A DNA stretch of 7,603 nt from Armatimonadota bacterium. GTDB taxonomy: Bacteria > Sysuimicrobiota > Sysuimicrobiia > Sysuimicrobiales > Kaftiobacteriaceae. This document shows, piece by piece, positions 1 through 7,161 of this stretch. The stretch lies in NCBI GenBank assembly GCA_020028535.1, contig JAIBHM010000083.1:1-7603 (forward strand), in the 5' to 3' direction. The position numbers and the translations under genes were made by a program. Numbering within the stretch: position 1 is the stretch's first letter; every line of letters begins with the position of its first letter. A model generated the notes under the pieces. The model was not told the origin of the DNA, searched no databases, and worked only from the letters and a program-made list of their open reading frames with translations.

Positions 1-705
1 GACGGACAGCGACACGCGCACCTCATCCGGGGCGTTCCGGGCAAACCCCTGCCAGTATCCGGGGAACTTCTCGATCACCGAGCGCTGCTGCGGGTTGTGT
101 GTCCGGATCCGGTACGGACCCGACCCCGCGTCGTTCTTGTTCAGGAAGGCTTCACCATAGTCGCCGTTCTCGCCGTACTTGCCGGCTTTCTTGTTCTTCA
201 GCACGACATCTTTGTTGAGCACGCCGAGCCGCACCAGCGTGGAGAGAAACGGCCCGTACGGCTTCGCCAGCGTGACGGCGACGCTGGAGCCCCCGCTGGA
301 TTTGACCGACGAGACCCAACCGTCAAAGAGGTACGAGTACCCCTGCTTGACCTCCATCATCCGCCGCAGGGAGAACTCCACGTCTTCCGCGTTGACCGTG
401 GAGCCGTCGTGGAACCTCACGCCCCGCCGGACCCGAAATGTGTAGGTGAGACCATCGGGGCTCACCTGCCAGGACTCCGCCAGCGACGGAACCAGCTTTC
501 CTCCCGGTGCCGGCGCCACCAGGGAATCGTACAGGTTGAAGTACAGGATCGAATCGATGAAGTCTGTCGATTTCGCCGGATCGATCTCCGCCACCGCGAC
601 CTCATCGATCCGCAGGACGATCCGCTCCCGAGGCGCGCCGGCCACAGGTCCGATCAGGGCCAGCACCACCGCCAGCGCGATCACCAGCATTCCAACTCGT
701 CTCAC
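1..705 (-). CDS. ABC transporter substrate-binding protein, family 5 (peptide/nickel type), N-terminal part
   Basis: The first 235 residues of an extracytoplasmic solute-binding protein of the DppA/OppA family (SBP_bac_5); the C-terminal half lies beyond the left edge. Residues 1-24 form a signal peptide: MRR, then a hydrophobic run to about residue 19, then PVAGA. There is no lipobox cysteine, so it looks like a soluble periplasmic protein rather than a lipoprotein; the proline at 25 makes the exact cleavage point uncertain. Family motifs follow: LAESW at 75-79, SPDGLTYTFRVRRGVRFHDG at 82-101 with AEDVEFSLRRM after it, and GSGPYRI at 194-200. I chose the GTG at 705 because an AGGGGG site sits 8 nt upstream and it supplies the two arginines of the signal peptide; an ATG at 690 would drop them. 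It starts 18 nt after hyuB, suggesting co-transcription and uptake of the HyuAB substrate. Permease and ATPase genes may follow outside the window. Ligand unknown. Confidence 0.93.
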   Translation of the reverse strand, partial: MRRVGMLVIALAVVLALIGPVAGAPRERIVLRIDEVAVAEIDPAKSTDFIDSILYFNLYDSLVAPAPGGKLVPSLAESWQVSPDGLTYTFRVRRGVRFHDGSTVNAEDVEFSLRRMMEVKQGYSYLFDGWVSSVKSSGGSSVAVTLAKPYGPFLSTLVRLGVLNKDVVLKNKKAGKYGENGDYGEAFLNKNDAGSGPYRIRTHNPQQRSVIEKFPGYWQGFARNAPDEVRVSLSV

Positions 706-713
706 CGCTGCCA

Positions 714-720
714 CCCCCTT
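714..720 (-). promoter_or_regulatory. Ribosome binding site for the substrate-binding protein gene
   Basis: On the minus strand the sequence reads AAGGGGG, followed by an 8-nt spacer and GTG at 705. It lies between the hyuB stop (724-726) and the start. This placement decides for GTG at 705 over an in-frame GTG at 714, which would abut the purine run, and over ATG at 690. Confidence 0.7.
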
Positions 721-723
721 GTA

Positions 724-2490
724 TTAACTCACCGGCACGGGTTTGCGCCGCACTTCCACAACCGCGCCTGAAGCCGGATCAACCTTCACCCCGTAGTCGG
801 ACAGCGCCTGGTCGGCTGTGATGTAGCCGTTGCGCACGTCCTCGGCCACCGCCTCAGGCGGCCGCGCAAACGGGGGACCATATCCACCGCCGGTTCCGGT
901 GACGAGCCTCGCGACTTCGCCCTTCAAGAGACGATAGCGCGCGGTCTTGCCAAAGACCGCTTCACGGCCGTTCTTGTGCATGATCTTCACATAGTTCGGA
1001 GAGCCCGGCTCTCCGCCGGCCATCCCCCAGGGCAGGAACTTATGCCGTCCGAACGTGGTCGTGAGGTACGCTTCGTCCGCGGTGATCCGGTAATCGCGGA
1101 TCAGTCCCTTCCCCCCGCGGAACGTCCCGGCACCCCCGGCATCAGTGTGATACGTGTACTGGTCCACCATCACGCCGTACCGGGTCTCGGTGACCTCGAT
1201 GGGAATCATGAATGTCTCGCCGTCACCCACGCACACCAGACCGTTCTCCCCGTCTTTGCGCCGGCCGGCGCCCCACCCTCCCGCCAGCGGCTCCACAAGC
1301 AGGAACAGGTCGCCGGATTCCGGGTGGAGTCCCGCAACGATCGTGCCGCAGACCGAGAGGAAGTGTCCGGCGGTGAGCCGTTCGGGCACCACGGGCGCCA
1401 TCGCCTTCCAGATCAGGTCGGCCACGTAGAGCATCGTCTCCCAGTACGTGGACACGGGCGAGGGCCGCTCCGCGCTGAAGACCGTCCGGGGCGGGCAGGT
1501 GATGCGCAGGCTGCGAAACGCGCCATCGTTGACAGGGTTGCCGGGGTTCGTGATCGAGAGATAGATGGCGCGCACCCCGCTCACGAGCGCGGTGTGGGTG
1601 CAGTTCACCGGCCCGGGCACCTGTCCATGCGTCCCCGTGAAGTCGCAGTGAAACTCGTCGTCGCTCACAGTGACGCGCACCCGCACGGGGAATGGGCCGT
1701 TGCCGATCCCGTCATCGTCGATGAAATCCTCGGCCTCGAAGACGCCCTTGGGCAGAGCTCGCAGCTCCAGGCGGGTCAACGCATCGCCGTCGTCCAGGAG
1801 CTTCTGGATGGCCTGCTTCACCGTGCGGATGCCGTACTTATCGCAGAGATCTTTGAAGCGCCGGTCCCCCACACGCAGCGCGGCCACGCCCGCCCACATG
1901 TCCCCGAGCGTCATGGCGGGAAGGCGCACGTTGGCGCGGATCAAGTCCACGACGCTCGCAAGAGGCTCACCCTTGACGAACAGCTTGACACAGGGAAACT
2001 GCAGCCCTTCCTGATAGACTTCCGTCGCATCGGTTGTCCAGGAACCCGGATCCTTGCCGCCCACCTCGGTCCAGTGCGCCTTGTTGGCCACGAACGCCAC
2101 AATCTCGCCGTCGTAGAAGACCGGCATCACCAGGGAGACGTCGGAGAGATGCGTCCCGCCGCCCGTATAGGGATCGTTGGTGACGATGATGTCGCCGGGA
2201 TGCAGGTCGTCCTTAAACTTCTCCAGCGTGTACTGCACCGCGTGTGAGAGCGTGCCCAGGAAGAGTGTGACACCGTTCCCCTGGGTAATGAGCTGGCCGC
2301 GCCCGTCGGTGAGCCCCGTGGCGTAGTCGAGCACCTCGTAGATGATCGTGGACATGCTGGTGCGCTGCAGGGCGACGAACATCTCGTCGCCGATGGCCAC
2401 GAGCGTGTTCTTGATGATCTCGAGGGTGAAGGGATCGACCCGAGGCGCGGCGCGCCCGGGCGCGCCGCGTCCCCGCGTCCGCACGGTCAT
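724..2490 (-). CDS. hyuB: Hydantoinase B / 5-oxoprolinase family subunit (HyuB)
   Basis: 588 residues, the usual size for the HyuB family, which hydrolyses the ring amide of hydantoins, 5-oxoproline or lactams after the partner HyuA activates it with ATP; cytoplasmic. Visible family motifs: DPFTLEIIKN at 19-28, LHPGDIIVTNDPYTGGGTHL at 96-115, HWTEVGG at 139-145, NPVNDGAFRSLRI at 318-330, GGWGAGRRKDG at 404-414, the ETRYG stretch at 435-439, and C-terminal GTGGGYGPP at 532-540 followed by a helical RPPEAVAEDV segment. Asp55, His114, Asp117 and His139 match, in order and spacing, the Asp/His set I recall as the metal site in caprolactamase/5-oxoprolinase B subunits. The ATG overlaps the hyuA stop as ATGA, so translation is probably coupled and the subunits made in equal amounts. 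Family assignment is firm; the substrate (hydantoin, 5-oxoproline, other lactam or N-methylhydantoin) cannot be decided. Confidence 0.96.
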   Translation of the reverse strand: MTVRTRGRGAPGRAAPRVDPFTLEIIKNTLVAIGDEMFVALQRTSMSTIIYEVLDYATGLTDGRGQLITQGNGVTLFLGTLSHAVQYTLEKFKDDLHPGDIIVTNDPYTGGGTHLSDVSLVMPVFYDGEIVAFVANKAHWTEVGGKDPGSWTTDATEVYQEGLQFPCVKLFVKGEPLASVVDLIRANVRLPAMTLGDMWAGVAALRVGDRRFKDLCDKYGIRTVKQAIQKLLDDGDALTRLELRALPKGVFEAEDFIDDDGIGNGPFPVRVRVTVSDDEFHCDFTGTHGQVPGPVNCTHTALVSGVRAIYLSITNPGNPVNDGAFRSLRITCPPRTVFSAERPSPVSTYWETMLYVADLIWKAMAPVVPERLTAGHFLSVCGTIVAGLHPESGDLFLLVEPLAGGWGAGRRKDGENGLVCVGDGETFMIPIEVTETRYGVMVDQYTYHTDAGGAGTFRGGKGLIRDYRITADEAYLTTTFGRHKFLPWGMAGGEPGSPNYVKIMHKNGREAVFGKTARYRLLKGEVARLVTGTGGGYGPPFARPPEAVAEDVRNGYITADQALSDYGVKVDPASGAVVEVRRKPVPVS

Positions 2491-4532
2491 GACCGTACCT
2501 CGATGACCAGGTTGCCGTAGCCGTCCACCTCGACGCGCTGCCCGGGGAAGACAACGGTCGTGGCCGCGGGCTCCTCAATGATGGCCGGTCCCTTCACCGT
2601 GGAGGCAGGGCCAAGCCGGTCCCGTTCGTAGATCGTTGCCGTGGCCTGGCCGTGCGCATCAAAATCCACCTCACGCTTACCCTTCACCGCTTCCCGCGCC
2701 GTCCCGTTCTTCCGCAGACGCCGCATCCGGGGTTTCTCGACCGTGCCGAGTGCCGTGAGGTGGAAGTTGACGAATTCGATTGGCGACGTCAGCTTGAACG
2801 TATAGCGCTGTTCGTGCAGCGCGTGGAACCGGTTCTCCACCTCCGCCACCGCAGCTTCGGTCATCCCACTGATGGGAACCGGGACCTTCACCGTGTGCTC
2901 CTGGCCGGCGTACCGCATGTCGGCAAACCGCTGAAACACCAGCCGGCTGCGGGCGATGCCCTGGGGCGTGAAATACTCCAGGGCCTGGCCCTCGAGTGTG
3001 TCCCAGATGCGCTCCAACCCATCGTTGGCCGCCGCCTCCGTCCGCAGGATCGAGGTCCAGATCAGGTCGTAGCGCAGGTCGGTCATCAGCATGCCCCAGG
3101 CGGAAAAGACGGCGGGATTCGTGGGGATCAGGACGCGCGCAATGTGCAGCTCAGCGGCGAGCGCAGAGGCGTGCATCGCACCCGCGCCCCCAAACGCCAC
3201 CAGGGTGAAGTCCCGTGGATCGTACCCGCGGTGCACGGAGACCAACTTCAGCGCGTTGACCATGTTGGCGTTGGCCAAACGGATCACGCCGAGCGCCGCC
3301 TGCTCGACGCCGGTGCCGAAGTGCGCCGCGATCGGCTGCAGGGCTTCCCGCGCGCGGGACGCGTCGAGAGCGATCTCGCCGCCCAGGAAATACTCCGGGT
3401 TGATGCGGCCGGCCACCACGTTGGCGTCCGTCACCGTCGGCATCGTCCCGCCCCGCCCGTAGCACGCCGGGCCCGGGACGGCGCCGGCGCTCTGCGGGCC
3501 GACGTGGAGACTGCCGGCGTCGTCGAGCCAGGCGATCGATCCGCCACCCGCGCCGATCTCGACGATGTCCACGACCGGGATCTTGATCGGATACCCCGCC
3601 GAGGTCCGGGTCCACTCGATTTTGTAGTCTGTCGTGACTTTGGCCTGACCGTGGTCGATGAGCGAGGTCTTGGCCGTGGTCCCGCCGATGTCGAGGGAGA
3701 TGAGGTTCCCCTCATTGACCAGGTTGCCCACCGCGATGGCGCCGAGCACTCCGGCGACCGGACCGGACTCCACCATCTGGATAGGCGCCTCGCGCGCCGC
3801 GCCGAAGGTCGCGGTGCCGCCGTTGCTCTGCATCACGTAGCGACTGCCGCGTACCCCGATCCGCTCCAGTTCATGGTCGAGCCGGTCCAGATACCGCCCG
3901 GCGATGGGCTTCACGTAGCTATTCAGCACGGCGGTGCTCGTGCGCTCGTACTCCCGCCACTCGCGGGTGATTTCATACGACGCCGTCACGGGGATCTGCG
4001 GCCAGCGACGCCGGATCAGCTCCGCCGCCTGGCGTTCGTGGTCGGGGTTGGCGTATGCGTGCAGGAAACAGATGGCGATGGCCTCGACACCCTCTCGGAT
4101 CAGCGCCTCCGCGGCCTCAACAACCTCCTGCTCGCTGAGCGGCGTGAGCACCTCCCCTTTGTAATTCACACGCTCGGTGACTTCCAGCCGGAGAAACCGA
4201 GGGACGAACGGCTTGGGCTTCGTGTAGGAGAGATTGTACAGGTCGGGCCGGTTCGCGCGCCCGATCTCCAGCACGTCGCGAAATCCCCTTGTCGTGATGA
4301 GTCCGGTGCGGACCCCCGAGCGCTCGGTGAGCGCGTTGATGATCACCGTCGTCCCGTGGACGAAGAAGTCTACGTCCTGCGCCCGGACGCCGGCCTTGCG
4401 GATGGTCTCGATGGCGCCGCGCTCGAAATCGGGAGGAGTGGTGTCGGTCTTGGCCGCGCCGACCTTCCCCGTGCGCTCATCCAGGTAGACGAGGTCGGTG
4501 AACGTCCCGCCGATGTCACTGGCGACCCGCAT
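2487..4532 (-). CDS. hyuA: Hydantoinase A / 5-oxoprolinase family ATP-binding subunit (HyuA)
   Basis: 681 residues, typical length. HyuA proteins have an actin/hexokinase-like ATPase fold and phosphorylate the ring substrate that HyuB then opens. Seen in order: phosphate-1 motif SDIGGTFTD at 5-13; HGTTVIINALTER at 59-71; GFRDVLEIGR at 83-92; MQSNGG at 234-239 and ESGPVAGVLGA at 255-265; second nucleotide motif DIGGTTAK at 281-288; EIGAGGGSIA at 325-334; GPACYGRGG at 354-362 with TVTDANVV at 366-373; and FGGAGAMHA at 447-455. The C-terminal 190 residues form the small-domain region of the family. The ATG has a near-perfect AGGAGG 9 nt upstream. It follows a roughly 100-bp gap, so it probably begins its own transcript with hyuB and the binding protein. 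No motif is missing, so it should be active. It is separate from HyuB, unlike eukaryotic OPLAH where the two are fused. Substrate unresolved. Confidence 0.96.
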   Translation of the reverse strand: MRVASDIGGTFTDLVYLDERTGKVGAAKTDTTPPDFERGAIETIRKAGVRAQDVDFFVHGTTVIINALTERSGVRTGLITTRGFRDVLEIGRANRPDLYNLSYTKPKPFVPRFLRLEVTERVNYKGEVLTPLSEQEVVEAAEALIREGVEAIAICFLHAYANPDHERQAAELIRRRWPQIPVTASYEITREWREYERTSTAVLNSYVKPIAGRYLDRLDHELERIGVRGSRYVMQSNGGTATFGAAREAPIQMVESGPVAGVLGAIAVGNLVNEGNLISLDIGGTTAKTSLIDHGQAKVTTDYKIEWTRTSAGYPIKIPVVDIVEIGAGGGSIAWLDDAGSLHVGPQSAGAVPGPACYGRGGTMPTVTDANVVAGRINPEYFLGGEIALDASRAREALQPIAAHFGTGVEQAALGVIRLANANMVNALKLVSVHRGYDPRDFTLVAFGGAGAMHASALAAELHIARVLIPTNPAVFSAWGMLMTDLRYDLIWTSILRTEAAANDGLERIWDTLEGQALEYFTPQGIARSRLVFQRFADMRYAGQEHTVKVPVPISGMTEAAVAEVENRFHALHEQRYTFKLTSPIEFVNFHLTALGTVEKPRMRRLRKNGTAREAVKGKREVDFDAHGQATATIYERDRLGPASTVKGPAIIEEPAATTVVFPGQRVEVDGYGNLVIEVRS

Positions 4533-4633
4533 GCGCGCTCGCCTCCTGATTGTCCATAGGATTGACGGCCAGGGAGTTGGGCTAGTATTCCACGCGTCGC
4601 GGCACGGATTCCTCCGCGCCCGGCCGTGGGGAT
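4533..4633. other. Only sizeable intergenic gap, between the aldolase ORF and hyuA
   Basis: About 100 bp without a gene. It contains the hyuA ribosome site near its low end. A weak 5-bp inverted repeat (CGCGG/CCGCG on the minus strand, roughly 11-nt loop) lies in the upstream half but has no following T tract, so it is not a convincing intrinsic terminator. I found no good -35/-10 pair in the hyuA direction. By position it should carry the hyuA promoter if hyuAB is a separate unit; otherwise all seven genes may be read through. Confidence 0.5.
4542..4547 (-). promoter_or_regulatory. Strong Shine-Dalgarno site for hyuA
   Basis: Minus strand AGGAGG with a 9-nt spacer before ATG at 4532. It is one of the strongest ribosome sites in the window and fixes the hyuA start; it fits a first gene of a transcript that cannot rely on coupling to an upstream gene. 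Confidence 0.8.
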
Positions 4634-5794
4634 CTAGAGGAGCCCGGCCGAGGACAGGAGAGAGCGCAGTTGAGCGCGGCTCGCCTCCGTGAGCGGAGGC
4701 GAGGGGGCGCGCACGAATGGATGGGCGATGCGGCCGAGCATCATCATGGCTTCCTTGATCACGACGAACAGCGGCGCGTCGAGCTGGTACAGCGTCGCAA
4801 GCTCGAGACGCCGGCGCATCAGCGCCGCCGCGTCCGCGATCCTTCCCGCGCGGGCGTGTTCGTAGATGGCGACTAGTGGTTCAGGCGCCACGTTCGCCAC
4901 CGCCGGAATGCCGCCGTCCCCTCCACTCAGCAGGGTGTTCAAGAGATGAAACTCGTATCCGCATAGCACGCTGAACTCGGGCCGGACAGTCTTCACGCGC
5001 GCGATGACCTCGTGGATGTGGCCGATGCTGTCGACCGTTTCTTTGATGCCAAGTACGCGGTCGTGGGCCGCTGCCAGTTTCGCCACCAGAGGGGCCGGGA
5101 TGCTGCGGCCCACGACTGCGGGAAAGTTATAGATCAGGACCGGGAGTTGGACCGCCTCTGCCACCGCCCCAATGTGAATCTCGATGGCGCGGTCATTGGG
5201 CGTCCAGTAGTAGGGCGGGATGACGACGACCCCGTCCGCGCCGATCTCCTGCGCGTGGCGCGCGAGTGCGGCCGCCTCCTCAGTCGATGTGCTGAGGCAG
5301 CCCACGAGCACCGGCACCCGGCCGTCCACGTGCCGGACGATGGTCTGCGCGAAGGACCGCCGCTCCTCCAGCGTGAGGTGCATCGCTTCGCCCGTGCTGC
5401 CCAGGGCGAACACGCCGTGGACTCCGCCTGCGATGACGACATCGACGTGCGCCAGGTTGGCCGCTTCGTCAATCCGCCCCCGGCGATCGAAGAGCGTCAC
5501 GAGCGGCGGGATGATCCCCGAAAATCGGCTCACAGCGCCTGCCTCCCTCATCTGTCGTAGATGTTCGGCGACGTACCGGCGCGCCTGAGACTCGTAGGCA
5601 ACGGGGACCAGCACGTCCCCCCAGACGCCGCTGCCTCCGCGGATGACTTCTGCGTACCCGGGCACCTGCCGGCTGCGCACGAGCACAGGGATGCCGGCCT
5701 CTTCCAGGATGCGCTGGACCAGCGCCGCTTCGGTCTCACTCGGCGCTTTGAAGACGTTCGCATAATCATGCGGCAGCGGCAGCCACTCCGCCAT
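4634..5794 (-). CDS. DUF2007 domain fused to DHDPS/NAL-superfamily aldolase
   Basis: 386 residues. About 10-80 match a DUF2007 domain (small predicted alpha/beta signalling fold of unknown role): FKAPSETEAALVQRILEEAG at 15-34, then VPGYAEV, then WGDVLVP at 58-64. About 90-386 is a complete dihydrodipicolinate-synthase-type TIM barrel, class I aldolases or dehydratases that bind a 2-oxo acid as a Schiff base. Seen: GSTGE at 132-136 (E. coli GTTGE), YY at 195-196, YNFP at 222-225 with the catalytic Tyr222, and GIKE at 249-252 with Schiff-base Lys251. The position of E. coli Arg138 is Val227, so DapA itself is unlikely; a 4-hydroxy-2-oxoglutarate, keto-deoxy-sugar or related aldolase is possible. 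I prefer ATG at 5794 because GGAGGG lies 8 nt upstream; GTG at 5800 is an alternative. It begins 15 nt after rsmI. An internal ribosome site at the junction may give the aldolase alone. Domain calls are firm; reaction unknown. Confidence 0.9.
   Translation of the reverse strand: MAEWLPLPHDYANVFKAPSETEAALVQRILEEAGIPVLVRSRQVPGYAEVIRGGSGVWGDVLVPVAYESQARRYVAEHLRQMREAGAVSRFSGIIPPLVTLFDRRGRIDEAANLAHVDVVIAGGVHGVFALGSTGEAMHLTLEERRSFAQTIVRHVDGRVPVLVGCLSTSTEEAAALARHAQEIGADGVVVIPPYYWTPNDRAIEIHIGAVAEAVQLPVLIYNFPAVVGRSIPAPLVAKLAAAHDRVLGIKETVDSIGHIHEVIARVKTVRPEFSVLCGYEFHLLNTLLSGGDGGIPAVANVAPEPLVAIYEHARAGRIADAAALMRRRLELATLYQLDAPLFVVIKEAMMMLGRIAHPFVRAPSPPLTEASRAQLRSLLSSAGLL
5542..5548 (-). promoter_or_regulatory. 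Internal Shine-Dalgarno at the DUF2007/aldolase junction
   Basis: Minus strand AGGGAGG, 8-nt spacer, then GTG at 5533 in the same frame (codon 88 of the fusion). The GTG lies four codons before the FSGIIPPLVTLF that opens the aldolase fold, just where a free-standing DHDPS-family protein would start. It would give a protein of 299 residues, the normal family length. Whether it is used is inference. Confidence 0.55.
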
Positions 5795-5802
5795 CAACAC
5801 GT

Positions 5803-5808
5803 CCCTCC
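5803..5808 (-). promoter_or_regulatory. Ribosome binding site for the DUF2007-aldolase gene
   Basis: Minus strand GGAGGG directly follows the rsmI stop codon. Spacing is 8 nt to ATG at 5794, 5 to TTG at 5797 and only 2 to GTG at 5800, so ATG is the best start. Confidence 0.65.
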
Positions 5809-5809
5809 G

Positions 5810-6652
5810 TCAGCGCTTCCCCTGGATCTCCAGCATCAAGCGGTAGGCCTCTCGCCTGCTCAAGCCCGCGGTCCGCATGAGATCGGCCACCGCCGCTGTT
5901 GGCGCAGTGCCGCCGGCCAGGAGCGCGCGCATCCGCGCCGGCGCGTCCGCCTTCCCTTCCTTTCGATCTATGGCCGCTCCTTCCACGACAATCGTGAACT
6001 CGCCTCGGGGGACATGGATACGCAGATGGGTGAGGGCCTCAGAAACTCTGCCGCGGAAGACATCCTCGAACTTTTTCGTGAGCTCGCGGGCCAGCGCAAT
6101 CTGCCGGTCGCCGAAGACTTCGCGCACGTCGTGCAGCACTGCGCTGATCCGGTGCGGCGCCTCAAACAAGACCAGCGTCCAGGGTACTGTGGCGATCTCT
6201 TCCAGCGCGCGGCGCCGCTCGCCCGACTTCCGTGGGAGGAACCCCACGAACACAAACCGGTCGGGCGGGAGGCCGGAGGCTGTCAGCGCGGCCATGACGG
6301 CGCTTGGGCCGGGGATGGGAACGATGGGGACGCCGGCTGCGCCGGCTCCCCGGATCAGCCTGTACCCCGGATCGGACACCGCCGGAGTGCCGGCATCGGA
6401 AACGAGAGCCACGTCCTCTCCGCGCCGGAGCCGCTGCACGAGTTCCGCCGCACGCGGGACCTCGTTATGCTCGTGATAACTGACGAGCGGTGTCGTGATC
6501 CCATAGTGCGTGAGCAGGTGGCGGGTGTGCCGGGTATCTTCGCATGCAATGACGTCGACCTCGCCCAGCACCCGGCGCGCCCGATAGCTGAGGTCTTCCA
6601 GGTTTCCGATGGGGGTCGCGACAACGTACAGCGTGCCGGTGTTCGCGGTCAT
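5810..6652 (-). CDS. rsmI: 16S rRNA (cytidine1402-2'-O)-methyltransferase RsmI
   Basis: 280 residues, the usual RsmI length. It uses S-adenosylmethionine to methylate the ribose of C1402 in the decoding centre of 16S rRNA, together with RsmH, which methylates the base. The tetrapyrrole-methylase-like fold is clear: LYVVATPIGNLEDLSYRA at 8-25, EDTRHTRHLL at 38-47, SDAGTPAVSDPG at 85-96, IPGPSA at 113-118, FEAPHRI at 163-169 and ARELTKKFED at 188-197. Residues 240-280 carry the C-terminal helical tail with LSRREAYRLML. The ATG overlaps the stop of the upstream gene as ATGA and has no Shine-Dalgarno of its own, so translation is probably coupled to it. All family motifs are intact. It is the best-conserved marker gene here and suggests the right half of the window is core chromosome. 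Confidence 0.97.
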   Translation of the reverse strand: MTANTGTLYVVATPIGNLEDLSYRARRVLGEVDVIACEDTRHTRHLLTHYGITTPLVSYHEHNEVPRAAELVQRLRRGEDVALVSDAGTPAVSDPGYRLIRGAGAAGVPIVPIPGPSAVMAALTASGLPPDRFVFVGFLPRKSGERRRALEEIATVPWTLVLFEAPHRISAVLHDVREVFGDRQIALARELTKKFEDVFRGRVSEALTHLRIHVPRGEFTIVVEGAAIDRKEGKADAPARMRALLAGGTAPTAAVADLMRTAGLSRREAYRLMLEIQGKR

Positions 6653-7161
6653 GCCCGCGGCACCGGGGTAGTGGCCGCGAGACGCAGCGCCTCGCCGACC
6701 GCCTCCTCAGGCGTCTGCACCACGACAATCGGGACGTGCTCGCCGGCCCGCGTCGCATCCCACGTCCGCAGACCGATCACGGGCTTGCCGTGACGCAAGG
6801 CGAACCCGATCTCGGAGAGCGTTCCATAGCCGCCGCCGATGGCGATGAGCGCGTCCGCCGTCAGTACGATGATCGCGTTCCGCGCCTGCCCCATCCCCGT
6901 CGCCACGGCGACATCGACGAAGGGATTGGCCTCCTGGCGGTCCGAGCCCGGCAGAATGCCGATCGTCATGCCGCCTTCCGCGCGCGCCCCGCGGCAGGCC
7001 GCCTCCATCACGCCGCCCAACCCTCCACAGATCAGCGCGCATCCCGCAGCGGCGATACGGCGTCCCACTCCTTCCGCCAGGGCCTCGTGCGCCGCGTCGG
7101 AGAAGCGGCTTTCACCGATGACGCCGATGACGGAGGGCACGTCTCCCGGGGATCGCTGCAT
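6649..7161 (-). CDS. TIGR00725 / LOG-like Rossmann-fold protein
   Basis: 170 residues from ATG at 7161. It belongs to the SLOG/LOG-related nucleotide-binding proteins annotated TIGR00725, distant relatives of cytokinin-riboside phosphoribohydrolases once mislabelled lysine decarboxylases. Seen: IGVIG at 12-16, GGLGGVMEAACRGA at 46-59, GILPG at 68-72, ARN at 93-95 and GGGYGTLSE at 109-117. The last replaces the PGGxGTxxE of LOG enzymes; I recall the GGG form as usual for TIGR00725. It may bind or cleave a nucleotide-like ligand, but the reaction is not known. The start is uncertain: GTG at 7203 overlaps the helicase by 92 nt, ATG at 7161 by 50, GTG at 7140 by 29, and none has a good ribosome site; the fold itself begins near 7131. 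Its stop overlaps the rsmI start, linking the two in translation. Confidence 0.85.
   Translation of the reverse strand: MQRSPGDVPSVIGVIGESRFSDAAHEALAEGVGRRIAAAGCALICGGLGGVMEAACRGARAEGGMTIGILPGSDRQEANPFVDVAVATGMGQARNAIIVLTADALIAIGGGYGTLSEIGFALRHGKPVIGLRTWDATRAGEHVPIVVVQTPEEAVGEALRLAATTPVPRA

Noticed and set aside
976..2247. Plus-strand open frame of 423 codons opposite hyuB
   Set aside because: Same reason: antisense shadow of hyuB, low-complexity composition and no domain.
4516..4557. Minus-strand 13-codon ORF overlapping the hyuA start (possible leader peptide)
   Set aside because: No ribosome site of its own, no codon pattern suggesting attenuation and no hairpins around it; its sequence contains the hyuA Shine-Dalgarno by necessity.
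2652..4559. Long plus-strand open frame of 635 codons opposite hyuA
   Set aside because: It lies almost wholly antisense to a gene with complete family motifs; its product is rich in R, H, D and P without recognisable domains, as expected from the complementary strand of GC-rich coding DNA.
4562..4588. Plus-strand promoter-like pair, TTGACG and TAGTAT
   Set aside because: The spacer is only 15 nt and it points antisense into the aldolase gene, where no plus-strand gene exists; likely chance.
4570..4633. Terminator hairpin after the aldolase gene
   Set aside because: Only a 5-bp stem can be drawn and no T tract follows on the minus strand.
5561..6793. Plus-strand open frame of 410 codons opposite rsmI and neighbours
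   Set aside because: It spans parts of three well-supported minus-strand genes and shows no family motif.
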